A stretch of DNA of 64,000 nt from positions 62,001 through 126,000 of the forward strand of contig JACPYS010000049.1 of NCBI GenBank assembly GCA_016195915.1, read 5' to 3'. Of the stretch, positions 19,145-26,952 are shown piece by piece. A program made the position numbers and the translations under genes. The DNA is from Betaproteobacteria bacterium. GTDB lineage: Bacteria; Pseudomonadota; Gammaproteobacteria; Burkholderiales; SG8-39. Every line of letters begins with the position of its first letter. The stretch's first letter is position 1. The notes under the pieces were generated by a model. That model did no database searches. It was not told the origin of the DNA and saw only the letters and a list, made by a program, of their open reading frames with translations.

Positions 19145-19558
19145 CTACCCCGGCGCGTTCAGCGCCGAGCCCGGCGCCTGCGGCACCACATGCTGCCACC
19201 CGCCGGGGCACTGCTGGACATACGGGTAGTAGGCGTTCGAGTCCGGGCAGAAATACCAATAGTTCGGGTTGGGGGCTTGCTCCATGTATAGCGGGGCCGG
19301 GGGGTAATAGTAGGGCGCATACAACGGTGCTCCGAGAAACACGCCGACCCGCGGTCCGGCAAAGTGGCGCGCACCGGATTGGACTCCCGGATGAGCGCGC
19401 GCGCCGCCGGAATGGCCTCCCGGATGAGCGCGCGCGCCACCGGAATGGGCTGCATGGCCGCCGGATCTGCCAGAATGGCCTCCTCGAGCGAGCGCAGGAA
19501 TGCTCACGGTCGCCACCAGGACCGCGATCACCGCGAGCGTCGCCTTCAAGTGCCGCAC
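19145..19558 (-). CDS. Small secreted Gly/His-rich protein with Cys/Tyr-rich C-terminus
   Basis: The 137-residue protein has a signal peptide (MRHLKATLAVIAVLVATV, then ALA). A low-complexity Gly/His/Ser/Arg segment follows with two near-identical copies of HSGGARAHPG. After PLYAPYYYPP, the C-terminal module is YWYFCPDSNAYYPYVQQCPG with paired cysteines. That C-terminal motif recurs in uncharacterised exported proteins of Burkholderiales. The function is unknown; the two cysteines could form a disulphide outside the cytoplasm. Confidence 0.72.
   Translation of the reverse strand: MRHLKATLAVIAVLVATVSIPALARGGHSGRSGGHAAHSGGARAHPGGHSGGARAHPGVQSGARHFAGPRVGVFLGAPLYAPYYYPPAPLYMEQAPNPNYWYFCPDSNAYYPYVQQCPGGWQHVVPQAPGSALNAPG
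19386..19451. repeat. Tandem 33-base repeat, two copies, inside a secreted-protein gene
   Basis: Units 19386-19418 and 19419-19451 differ at only two positions. They encode the duplicated HSGGARAHPG segment of the minus-strand protein, in frame (33 bases is 11 codons), so copy-number change would not disrupt the reading frame. Confidence 0.9.
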
Positions 19559-19635
19559 GGGCGCCTCCTGCCTTTCAGTTTACGCGCGTAAACTGAGTCG
19601 CTGCAATACCAGAGTCAGTCTCGAGGAGGCAATTA

Positions 19636-19950
19636 ATGCACACCGTAATGTGGACGTTCCAGGTCCCGGCAGGCACCTCGAAAGACAGTCTGCGCCAGAC
19701 CATCAAGGCCACTGCGCACACCTATCAAGGCATACCCGGTCTGATTCGAAAGTATTACGGCATCAGCGACGACGGCAAGACCCTCGTCGGCATCTATCTC
19801 TGGGAATCGCGGGCCGCGGCTGAGGGGTTGTACACCGCGGAGTGGGTTGCGTTGGTCACCAAACGCTGGGGCGCGCCCCCGTTGCGCCAGGAGTGGGAAA
19901 CGCCGATGGTGGTCGAAGCAGCCGAACGACGGCTCGTCGAAGCCGCCTGA
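19636..19950 (+). CDS. YdhR-like putative monooxygenase (dimeric alpha-beta barrel)
   Basis: The 104-residue protein resembles the YdhR family of small ferredoxin-fold proteins: an N-terminal strand with MWTFQVP, the central GIPGLIRKYYGISDDG, then VGIYLWESRAAAEGLY. An excellent GAGGAGG ribosome binding site lies seven bases before the ATG. YdhR proteins resemble heme-degrading and quinone-forming monooxygenases but their substrate is unknown. It ends eight bases before the TTG of the S1/P1 nuclease gene. Confidence 0.8.
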   Translation: MHTVMWTFQVPAGTSKDSLRQTIKATAHTYQGIPGLIRKYYGISDDGKTLVGIYLWESRAAAEGLYTAEWVALVTKRWGAPPLRQEWETPMVVEAAERRLVEAA

Positions 19951-19957
19951 GTTTCAT

Positions 19958-20860
19958 TTGACGCGTGCGTTCGGCAGAGCGTTGTCGGGGCTGGTCGTGC
20001 TGCTGGCGTGCGCCATCCCGGCCGGGAACGCAGGGGCCTGGGGCGAAGAGGGCCACCGCATGGTCGGCAATATTGCCGAACGCTATCTCACTCCCGAGGC
20101 CGCGAGGCAGGTCGCCTTTTTGCTGCGTGACGACCGGCTGGCGGCCAAGGAGCCCTCCGGCCGGAAGACCCTCGGCGAGATCGCCTACTGGGCCGATGAA
20201 ATCAAAGACTACCCCTGGGGCAGACGGCTCGGACGCTGGCATTACGACGACATCCCGCTGTGCGGGGAAGCGGACTACGCGCGCTATTGTCCCCGCGGTG
20301 CCTGCGCTTCGGCGCAGCTTGCGCGTCGCCTCGAGATGCTCACGAACAAGCGAGTGCCGGTTTTCCGGCGAAACGAGGCACTGAAATGGGCCGTCCATCT
20401 GATCGGAGACTTGCACCAGCCGCTGCATGCGGCTACCCACAGCGACCGGGGCGGCAACACGGTGCAGGTGTCGTTCTTCGGCGAGCGCGACAATCCGCCC
20501 TACGGCAGCATGAACCTGCACGCGATCTGGGACGTGCACCTGGTGCGGCGGCTGATCGCGGAGAACGGCGGTGAAGATGCGATCGTGTCATCGCCGATCG
20601 CCGATGCCGACAGGGCGGCGTGGGAGCGCGGCTCCGTTTCCGATTGGGTGGATGAGAGCAATCGCGTCGCGATGACGCTCGTTTACCGCGCCTTGCCGGT
20701 GTAATTCTCGTGCACCCGCGGGACGCACCGGGACACGCTGGCGATCGATCAGGACTACTACGCGCAGGCAGCGCCCGTGATCGAGGTCCAGATCAGGAAA
20801 GCGGGTGTCCGGCTCGCGCGGGTCCTGAACGAGGTGTTTGCAAACCGCCACGGCCAGTGA
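19958..20860 (+). pseudogene. S1/P1-type nuclease interrupted by an in-frame TAA
   Basis: A signal peptide (LVVLLACAIPAGNAGA) leads to WGEEGHRMVGNIAERYL. The mature S1/P1 nuclease N-terminus begins with this tryptophan, whose backbone binds zinc, and its first histidine. Further metal ligands appear in AVHLIGDLHQPLHAATHSD and MNLHAIWDVHLV. The frame meets TAA at 20702-20704 after 248 codons. The same frame then continues without another stop to TGA 20858-20860, encoding LAIDQDYYAQAAPVIEVQI and GVRLARVLNEVF, the expected C-terminal helix of the family. The gene is therefore complete apart from one stop codon. TTG 19958 is the best start for the signal peptide. A truncated but partly folded protein remains possible. 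Confidence 0.82.
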
Positions 20861-20909
20861 AATCCCCAATCGCCGCTGGCGCGATCTCCGTCAGGAATGC
20901 CGGCAGCGA

Positions 20910-21962
20910 TCAGGGCTTGAACACGAATCCCGGCCCGATCGCTGCACCCGCCGGGATCGGCGGCAGATCGGAGAAAAGTTTCGGATGGTCCCTCATCACC
21001 TTCAGGATGTGTTTGGGCTCGATGTGCTTGTTCACGTCGAACGTCGCCTTCAGGAAGCCGAGTCGGAACAGCCGGTCCTCGGCGCTCCACATCGCACGGT
21101 AGTTGTTCACCGAAAGGCGCCGGTCGGCCTGCTGGATGTTGAACTGCATCGCGGCCTCGGCCACTTCGAGCTTCAGGCCGGGAATCCAGCGGGTCGCCAC
21201 CTGCGCGGCCTGTTTGGGGTTGGCCCGCATCCACTGATCGGCCTCCGACACCGCCGCAAGGAATTTCTCGATCGCCGGGCCGTTCTTCTCCACCCAGGGG
21301 CGCAGGGCGACGTTGAATCCGAGGTAGGAAATCACATCTCCGCCGCGGATGATCTCCACCGCGCCCGGCACGTCCTTCAGTGCCACGATCGGCCACGGGT
21401 CCCAGCCGGAAAACGCATCGATGCCTTTCGAGAGCAGCGCGACCGTCATGTCGGGCGGTGGCGTGTTCACGAGCGTGACGTCGTTCGGAGTGAGTCCGGC
21501 CTTTTCGAGCAGCGCGAGCGCGTAGAGATGATTGATGGTGCCGAACGACGCGGCGATTCTTTTGCCCCTGAGGCTCTTCAGATCACCTTTGACGATGCCC
21601 GAGCCCGCACCCGCGATGAGTGCCATCGTGGCATCCGAACCGAGCTTGGTCGCGTTGCCGCTGTAGTTGCCGAGCGCAACCAGGTCCATGCCTCGCAGCA
21701 CTGCGCCGATCATCGGCACGCCGACCTGCACCACTTCGCTCTCGCCCGCCTGCAGCGCGTTGAGCGCGTCGACGCCTGTCGCATAGGGCCGCGCAATGGT
21801 GACGTCGAGGCCCCATTTCTCGAAAAATCCCCGCTCCAGCGCGATCGGCAGCCCCACCTGGTCGATGCCGGTCACCATGCCCGCCTTGACTTTCACCATC
21901 GCCTGCGCCGATGCGAGACCCGGCGCGCAAAGAATCGCGCACAGCAGCAATGCCTTGATCAT
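20910..21962 (-). CDS. NMT1/SsuA-type ABC substrate-binding protein
   Basis: The 350-residue protein has a signal peptide ending ASAQA and a type II periplasmic binding fold of the NMT1/SsuA/NrtA group (ALERGFFEKWGLDVTIAR, then a SFGTINHLYALALLEKAGL hinge). These bind sulphonates, nitrate, thiamine precursors or aromatic acids. It is the last gene of a five-gene operon in which every junction is an ATGA overlap, placing the binding protein after the membrane and ATPase genes, the reverse of the usual order. The ligand is unknown. Confidence 0.9.
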   Translation of the reverse strand: MIKALLLCAILCAPGLASAQAMVKVKAGMVTGIDQVGLPIALERGFFEKWGLDVTIARPYATGVDALNALQAGESEVVQVGVPMIGAVLRGMDLVALGNYSGNATKLGSDATMALIAGAGSGIVKGDLKSLRGKRIAASFGTINHLYALALLEKAGLTPNDVTLVNTPPPDMTVALLSKGIDAFSGWDPWPIVALKDVPGAVEIIRGGDVISYLGFNVALRPWVEKNGPAIEKFLAAVSEADQWMRANPKQAAQVATRWIPGLKLEVAEAAMQFNIQQADRRLSVNNYRAMWSAEDRLFRLGFLKATFDVNKHIEPKHILKVMRDHPKLFSDLPPIPAGAAIGPGFVFKP

Positions 21963-22291
21963 TTTCCAGTTCCTCCAGTTGGCAGTGGTTCCACCCGGGT
22001 CACCCAGTAGGGCCGGGCGACGGAATTCAGGTCCGTCATCCTGACTCCCCGCACTTCGACGGAGTTACCTTGCGTCCCGGAAACTCTACCATGCTGCTGG
22101 AACGCGAGCACGTGGAAGCGCTCAGGGGGAAACGGCAGCGTGACCAGAATGTTCACCTTTTCTGCGTCCGTGTTGAACCCGGGTGCGATCTTGCCCGGCG
22201 CGGCCAGGCTGAGCCATCCCTGCCAGGCGAGATAACCGGCGAGCGCGCCGAGGGCGATGCGGCCCCGCGTAGAGCGCGGCAGGATGTTCAT
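21959..22291 (-). CDS. Unrecognised membrane-anchored protein within the ABC operon
   Basis: The 110-residue protein has a basic N-terminus and one hydrophobic segment (IALGALAGYLAWQGWLSLA), then a soluble, mostly beta-like domain with VNILVTLPFPPERFHVLAF. It is held between the ATPase and binding-protein genes by four-base overlaps on both sides, so it is almost certainly translated with them. I do not recognise the family. An uncleaved anchor with a periplasmic domain would suit an accessory of the importer, but that is inference. Confidence 0.72.
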   Translation of the reverse strand: MNILPRSTRGRIALGALAGYLAWQGWLSLAAPGKIAPGFNTDAEKVNILVTLPFPPERFHVLAFQQHGRVSGTQGNSVEVRGVRMTDLNSVARPYWVTRVEPLPTGGTGK

Positions 22292-23046
22292 GCCGAGCGC
22301 ACCAATTGAAGCACCTGTCCCGAGAGTGCCTTGAACGCCGCGTCCTCGGTCAGCAGGTCCCAGGCGCGCGGCCGCGGCAGCGTCACCTCGATCTCCTTGA
22401 GTATCCTTCCCTTGGAGAGCACCACGACGCGGTTGGCGAGGAATACCGCCTCCCCCACGTCGTGGGTGATGAAGATGATCGTGGGGCGCCGCTCCTGCCA
22501 GATGCGCGTCAGCTCTTCCTGCAGCGTCATCCGGGTCTGTGCGTCGACGCTGGCGAAGGGCTCGTCCATCAACAGCACGTCCGGATTGTTGGCCAGGGCC
22601 CGCACCACGCCCACGCGCTGCTGCATGCCGCCCGAGAGTTCGTTCGGGTAGCGCTCCGCGACGTTCGCGAGCCCGACGAGGTCCAGGTACTCGCGCGCGA
22701 TCTTCTCGCGTTCGGTCCTGGACAGCCCTCGGATCTTCGGTCCGAAAGCGACGTTCTCGAGGACGGTCTTCCACGGAAACAGCGCGAACGACTGGAACAC
22801 CACGCCGCGCTCCGGTCCTGGCCCGTCGACCGCGCGCTCATCGAGCAGGATCTCGCCGCCGGAAGCGGGGATGAAACCGGCGATCATGTTGAGCAGCGTC
22901 GTCTTGCCGCAGCCCGAAGGCCCGACGACGGAGACGAACTCGCCCTGCTTGACTTCCAGCGAGACCTCCTGCACGGCCGTGACGTGCGCACCCGCGTAGG
23001 GATCGAAGTAGGTCTTCGAGAGATCCTTGAGTACCAGGCGCTTCAT
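22288..23046 (-). CDS. SsuB/TauB-type ABC ATPase
   Basis: The 252-residue ATPase has Walker A GPSGCGKTT, signature ELSGGMQQRVGVVRAL, Walker B LLMDEPFASVD and the His-loop ITHDVGEAVFL, all typical of the nitrate/sulphonate/taurine family. It overlaps the upstream permease and the downstream small gene by four bases each. It drives the two permeases encoded upstream. Confidence 0.93.
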   Translation of the reverse strand: MKRLVLKDLSKTYFDPYAGAHVTAVQEVSLEVKQGEFVSVVGPSGCGKTTLLNMIAGFIPASGGEILLDERAVDGPGPERGVVFQSFALFPWKTVLENVAFGPKIRGLSRTEREKIAREYLDLVGLANVAERYPNELSGGMQQRVGVVRALANNPDVLLMDEPFASVDAQTRMTLQEELTRIWQERRPTIIFITHDVGEAVFLANRVVVLSKGRILKEIEVTLPRPRAWDLLTEDAAFKALSGQVLQLVRSA

Positions 23047-23849
23047 CGCGTCACCAGTCCCCAGCGCTCGCCGGTCGCCCTCTCGATCGGCGCGAGCACC
23101 CAGCTGTCGACGATGTACCAGAGCACTCCCAGCACGATCATGCCGAGCAGAATCTCGACCACGGATCCGGCGCGCCGCGCGTCGAACATCAGGAAGCCGA
23201 TGCCGCTCGTGCCGACAATGATCTCCGCCGCGATCAGCGCCCGCCAGCCGTAGCCGAGGCCGTTCCGGAGGCCCGTCATGATGTTCGGCAGAGCCCCGGG
23301 CAGCACCACTTCCCAGATCACGCGCGTGCGCGACGCACCGAGGCTGAGCGCCGCGCGGTGCAGATCGAGCGGCACCGAGCGCACGCCGAGCGCGGTATTG
23401 AGCACTACCGGGAACAGCACCGTGTAGACGATCACGAACGTCATGGTGGTCAGGCTGAAGCCGAACCAGATCAGGAGGATCGGCAGCCACGCGATGTCGC
23501 CGATCGCCTGGAAGAAAAGCAGGATTGGCCACAGGAGGGCGTGGGCGCGCGGACTCAAGCCCACCAGCACGCCGAGCGGGATGCCGAGCGCGACGCCTGC
23601 TGCGGTCCCGACCGCCAGCCGCACGATGCTGTCCTCCAGATAGTCCGGCAGTATTCCCTTGTAGACGAGCGTTCCGAAGGATCGCACGACCTCGAGCGGT
23701 CCGGGGAAAAACGCGCGCGGAAAGATATTTGACTCTGCGACGACCGCCCACAGTGCGACCAGCGGAATGAACGGCACGATCGAGTGCACGGCGGGGTAGC
23801 GCGCGGTCCATCTCGCATACAGGCTCCAGGCTTTGAGCAGGGGCGTCAT
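23043..23849 (-). CDS. SsuC/TauC-type ABC permease, second copy
   Basis: The 268-residue polytopic protein carries the binding-protein-dependent transport motif around AALSLGASRTRVIWEVVLPG and ends with VLAPIERATGERWGLVTR. It is clearly paralogous to the next upstream permease, so the channel is probably a heterodimer instead of the usual homodimer. Four-base overlaps join it to both neighbours. Confidence 0.92.
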   Translation of the reverse strand: MTPLLKAWSLYARWTARYPAVHSIVPFIPLVALWAVVAESNIFPRAFFPGPLEVVRSFGTLVYKGILPDYLEDSIVRLAVGTAAGVALGIPLGVLVGLSPRAHALLWPILLFFQAIGDIAWLPILLIWFGFSLTTMTFVIVYTVLFPVVLNTALGVRSVPLDLHRAALSLGASRTRVIWEVVLPGALPNIMTGLRNGLGYGWRALIAAEIIVGTSGIGFLMFDARRAGSVVEILLGMIVLGVLWYIVDSWVLAPIERATGERWGLVTR

Positions 23850-24625
23850 GCTTTGCGCACCATGCCCCAGCGTTCGATCGTGGCGCGTTCGAGCGGCGCG
23901 AGCAGCAGACGGTCGAGCAGCAGCCAGAGGATTCCGATCACCACCATGCCGAACACGATGACTTCGGTGCGGTAGAAGTCGCGCGCGAGGAACAGCATGT
24001 AGCCCAAGCCCACGTTGGTTGCGATCATCTCGGCGGCGATCAGGCCGCGCCACGCGAAGCCCAGGCCGGTGCGGATGCCGGTGACGATGTTCGGCAATGC
24101 GCCTGGGAGCAGCACTTCGGTCAGCATCGTCCACTTGCTTGCGCCGAGCGAGGCGGCGGCGTGCCTGAGCGGGAGCGGGATGCTGGCTACGCCGAGAAGA
24201 GTGTTGTAGGTGACCACGAAGAACACCGCGTTGAAGATCACGAACGTGATCGCACCGAAGCCGTAACCGAACCACAGCGTCGCGATCGGGATCCATGCGA
24301 TGCCGGCGAGGACGGAGAAAAAGCGGAACAGCGGGGTGAGGAAGTTGGATACTGCCGGGCTGACGCCCATCGCTACGCCGAGCGGGATGCTGATGAGGAT
24401 TGCGAGCACTGTGCCGACGGCGACGCGCCAGAGACTGGCGCCCGTGTGACGCAGCAGGGAGCCGTCCTGGATGGATTCGAACCCTGCGCGTGCGACTGAC
24501 TCGACGTCCGGGAAGACGCGCGGGCTGACGCCGAAGGTGCGGATCAGCAACTCCCAGAGGAGCAGGAGGAGGGCGAGCGGCGCGATGAATTTCAGCGCGG
24601 CCCAGAGGTGAGAAGATCGCGGCAT
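23846..24625 (-). CDS. SsuC/TauC-type ABC permease, first gene of the operon
   Basis: The 259-residue permease begins MPRSSHLWAALKFIAPLA and has the EAA-type loop AAASLGASKWTMLTEVLLPG. It is the promoter-proximal gene of the five-gene minus-strand operon. Its first 75 or so codons recur, truncated, at 29070-29304. The ATG at 24625 is supported by conservation of exactly this start in the truncated copy. Confidence 0.92.
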   Translation of the reverse strand: MPRSSHLWAALKFIAPLALLLLLWELLIRTFGVSPRVFPDVESVARAGFESIQDGSLLRHTGASLWRVAVGTVLAILISIPLGVAMGVSPAVSNFLTPLFRFFSVLAGIAWIPIATLWFGYGFGAITFVIFNAVFFVVTYNTLLGVASIPLPLRHAAASLGASKWTMLTEVLLPGALPNIVTGIRTGLGFAWRGLIAAEMIATNVGLGYMLFLARDFYRTEVIVFGMVVIGILWLLLDRLLLAPLERATIERWGMVRKA

Positions 24626-24649
24626 CGGTTGGGGGTATTTTAACTGGGG
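24393..24649. repeat. Direct repeat, left copy (5' part of permease gene and its leader)
   Basis: This segment matches 29070-29324 in the same orientation, with about 22 differences in about 230 aligned bases counted by hand, roughly 90% identity. Homology extends about 20 bases past the start codon into the leader (the TATT-TAAC stretch). The two copies bracket the cassette-bearing island. Confidence 0.88.
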
Positions 24650-24981
24650 TGATGGGTGCGAGTTGAACGCTGAGCTTAATGGGGTCAGCAAATCGAGCTC
24701 AGCCGCAGGCTCAAAGAGTTTTTCGAGGGGCCTCCGCGGCTGCATTCGACTCATTGCGATTGACCGGAAACGACCTTGAGCGGTCAGTGGCGAACGGTGG
24801 CTTGACTCCGCCTTGTGGCCTGGATGAAGTGGCGTGCCGGTTTTCACGTTTTTTTAGTACACTGATCGCATGCATCGCGCAGCCGAAAAACCAATGGGCA
24901 CATGGAGTTCCAGGAGAACCTGCCCGCCAGATTATGGCGCACTTGGCCATGCATTCCAGCAAAACTGTCGCCCGACATTGC
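24626..24981. other. Gene-free stretch between the ABC operon and the first cassette
   Basis: No convincing gene lies here. The left part is the leader of the minus-strand ABC operon and part of the direct repeat. From about 24840 the composition shifts to AT-rich (a run of seven T, then AGTACACTGATCGCATG), foreshadowing the cassette. No attC-like hairpin or integrase gene could be found on this side. Confidence 0.6.
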
Positions 24982-24988
24982 GTTAGGC
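24982..24988. other. Integron-type core recombination site GTTAGGC (left boundary of cassette 1)
   Basis: The heptamer fits the GTTRRRY core consensus, with the crossover expected after the G. Its complement GCCTAAC occurs exactly as the R'' box at 25727-25733. That match is expected when both come from one circular cassette. No partner stem is visible upstream, so this may be an attI remnant or a secondary insertion site, not an attC end. Confidence 0.7.
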
Positions 24989-25777
24989 GTCATAGCTTGC
25001 ATCCTCAAATTCTGATCCACGGAAATCCAAAGTGAGCATAGTTCGATCTTTGGCGGACTACATTGTCGCGACCTCATCAAAGGAAGCGTCACCATTAATC
25101 GTCGCCATCTGCGGTTGGGCTGACACTGGAAAGTCAACATTAGCTGCCGAATTGAGCGAGGCAATCAATTCTAGAAATGTAGGCGCTGACTGGATTTCAA
25201 CGGATGCTTTTTTGAGAAACAGGGCGGACAGAAACGCTCTTGGCATTAGCGGCTACAACCCTTCGTCAATTGATGCAACAAAGCTTTCGCATGCAGTTAA
25301 ACAACTTGCTGCTCAGCTTGAATATGTCTATTTCCCCTATGACAATAGAACGGGGTGCCACGTATCGACTTCAAAGCGCATCTCACCTCAATCGATAATT
25401 GTGATTGAAGGCATACATGCGTTTCACGAGGCGATATGGAAACTTTGTCATTTGCGAATTTACATAGATTCAGATGATCAAACACTGCGATCCATGCGTA
25501 CGCGCGCTAACGTGCGCAAGCGCGGCATGAACGATGCCGAGGCATCAAAACGCATAGACAAAGAATTTGACGAATACCATGCCCACGTGTGGCCAAAAAG
25601 AACTTTGGCCAACATCTCCGTGAACGTGAGTTTGACATTTGAATACACTATTCAAGAAGATGCATCGCGGAACGCAATTGAGGGGAATTACATCCAAAAA
25701 CCCTCAACCAACAGCATACTAGTGACGCCTAACCCTTCATTCAACGGGACGCCTGACGGCGCCCGTTAGTTCAAGCG
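24983..25777 (+). mobile_element. Integron gene cassette 1 (P-loop kinase cassette)
   Basis: The unit runs from TTAGGC after the left core G to the G of GTTAGAA in attC1: 795 bases, one gene and one attC, the standard cassette plan. It is visibly AT-richer than all flanking genes. The R'' box of its attC complements its own left end perfectly. Confidence 0.82.
25032..25769 (+). CDS. P-loop kinase of the uridine kinase/phosphoribulokinase type, cassette-borne
   Basis: The 245-residue protein has Walker A GWADTGKST at residues 28-36, then STDAFLRN and FPYDNRTG. A second-strand acidic segment (IIVIEGIHAF) and the Arg-rich lid (MRTRANVRKRGM) follow. These are the hallmarks of uridine kinase-like phosphotransferases; the phosphate acceptor is unknown. 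The start is GTG 25032 with only a weak GGAAA ribosome binding site. The last 14 codons (NPSFNGTPDGAR) are encoded by the attC itself, a tail common in cassette proteins. Base composition is far more AT-rich than its neighbours, indicating recent transfer. Confidence 0.82.
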   Translation: MSIVRSLADYIVATSSKEASPLIVAICGWADTGKSTLAAELSEAINSRNVGADWISTDAFLRNRADRNALGISGYNPSSIDATKLSHAVKQLAAQLEYVYFPYDNRTGCHVSTSKRISPQSIIVIEGIHAFHEAIWKLCHLRIYIDSDDQTLRSMRTRANVRKRGMNDAEASKRIDKEFDEYHAHVWPKRTLANISVNVSLTFEYTIQEDASRNAIEGNYIQKPSTNSILVTPNPSFNGTPDGAR

Positions 25778-25783
25778 TTAGAA
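25727..25783. other. attC recombination site 1 (57 bases)
   Basis: R'' GCCTAAC (25727-25733) and R' GTTAGAA (25777-25783) flank a near-palindrome. The inner arms AACGGGaCGCC and GGCGCCCGTT pair over ten bases with a single unpaired A, the extrahelical base typical of attC strand recognition. The outer boxes TTCATTC and GTTCAAGC resemble class 1 integron attC sites. Length fits the classic 57-60 base element. Confidence 0.85.
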
Positions 25784-26952
25784 GGCTCGCACAGTGCGGG
25801 GCCGCTGCGAGTGCGAGAAGAATGAGGTATTGCCTAGGAGGATCGGAATGAATCGTCGCCGATTCCTGGCTGGAACCGCCGGTACAGTCGCGATTGAAAG
25901 CTGGCGTGGATCGGTTATCGCTGCCGAGAGGCTTGCGAGCAATCGCATTCGCATCGTGACCGGACTTCGCGCAACAGTGCAAAGTTTAGGTTGGATTGGC
26001 ACCGAGATCGGCATTTTCAAACGGCTCGGCCTCGAGGTTGCCTTTCCAAAGCTCGAAACGGGCGGACCCGAGGCGGCTTCCGGACTTGTGCGCGGTGACT
26101 GGGAGTTCGCCGAGACGGGTAGCTCTCAACTCATTCAAGGCGTCCTCGACGGGCGCGACACTGTCATCCTGCTCACGCCGACCGCGCCCTCGCCGACCGG
26201 TCCTCTTCTTCTGGCACGCCAGGGCATCGGCGAGCCGGCGCAGCTTGACGGCAAACGCATCGGGGTCCTGACCGAAACCGGGCAAATTGCAATTGGCGTC
26301 CGTGTGGCCCTGCGGGCGTGGGGCGTGGATGCTACCTTGATCCCGCTAGGAACCTTCGGCAAGATCTATGCGGCCGTCGGCGCCGGCGAGGTCGATGCTG
26401 GCGCGCTCCCGCCTGACTATCGGTTCCTCGGCCCTCGGGAGTTCAAATTGAACGTGATCCAGGCGCCGAGCGCCGGCTTTTCATCGGCCGCAGTTGGGTG
26501 CACCCGTCACTTTATCGCCGCGAACCGCGCGCTGGTCGCGCTGCTCGTACAGGGATATGTCGAAACGATCCATTTCTTCAAGACCCAGCGCGCCGCTGTC
26601 ATTCCGCTGCTGCAGCGCTTTCTGATGTTCAAGGACCCTGGTGCGGTCGAGGAGGCGTACGATTTCTATGCGCCGCTCTTCCAGCCGTCGCCGCGCCCAC
26701 CTGCGGAGGGCATTCGGAAGCTGCTTGACGAGCTCGCTATCAAGCAGCCAGCCGCTGTCAAACTCTCCGTCGACTCCGTAGCCGATTTATCCTTCCTCGA
26801 CGAACTCGAGCGCAACGGCCTTATGCGAAAACTCTACGGACGCTAGCTTTCGTGCGATACATGACGAGCCGTCTAACCCCTCAATCCAGCGTACGGGCCA
26901 AGAGCGTAGCGCGAGTGCGAGCGTTGCGCTGGCCCGCCGCTGATTTCCAACG
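25778..26952 (+). mobile_element. Integron gene cassette 2 (binding-protein cassette)
   Basis: This unit starts at TTAGAA after the attC1 crossover and ends at the G of GTTGAGT in attC2. It contains one gene in the same direction as cassette 1. The R'' box of attC2 (GTCTAAC) complements six of seven bases of the core at the unit's start (GTTAGAA), as expected for an integrated cassette. Unlike cassette 1 its base composition is host-like. Confidence 0.72.
25848..26846 (+). CDS. NMT1/NrtA-like substrate-binding protein with Tat-like signal, cassette-borne
   Basis: The 332-residue protein has a short twin-arginine leader (MNRRRFLAGTAGTVAIESW) and a periplasmic binding fold of the NMT1 type: GWIGTEIGIFKRLGLEV, then GKRIGVLTETGQIAIGVRVAL. 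AGGAGG at 25837-25842 precedes the ATG. No permease or ATPase accompanies it, so it would have to borrow a transporter or act as a sensor or scavenger. Flanking attC sites place it in a mobile cassette. Confidence 0.85.
   Translation: MNRRRFLAGTAGTVAIESWRGSVIAAERLASNRIRIVTGLRATVQSLGWIGTEIGIFKRLGLEVAFPKLETGGPEAASGLVRGDWEFAETGSSQLIQGVLDGRDTVILLTPTAPSPTGPLLLARQGIGEPAQLDGKRIGVLTETGQIAIGVRVALRAWGVDATLIPLGTFGKIYAAVGAGEVDAGALPPDYRFLGPREFKLNVIQAPSAGFSSAAVGCTRHFIAANRALVALLVQGYVETIHFFKTQRAAVIPLLQRFLMFKDPGAVEEAYDFYAPLFQPSPRPPAEGIRKLLDELAIKQPAAVKLSVDSVADLSFLDELERNGLMRKLYGR

Noticed and set aside
19386-19451. CRISPR-like array
   Set aside because: Only two adjoining 33-base units with no spacers; they encode a duplicated peptide in a secreted protein.
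20838-22010. 390-codon plus-strand frame opposite the NMT1-type binding protein
   Set aside because: Lies across two minus-strand genes joined by ATGA overlaps and shows no protein-like features.
24900-24988. A third attC or an attI site immediately left of cassette 1
   Set aside because: The core GTTAGGC is present, and a TCGCCC run nearby recalls attI1, but no R''/L'' partner or stem could be found, so only the core site is reported.
24679-25035. 118-codon frame leading into cassette 1
   Set aside because: It crosses the compositional break and the cassette boundary, so it cannot be an inherited gene; no domain is visible.
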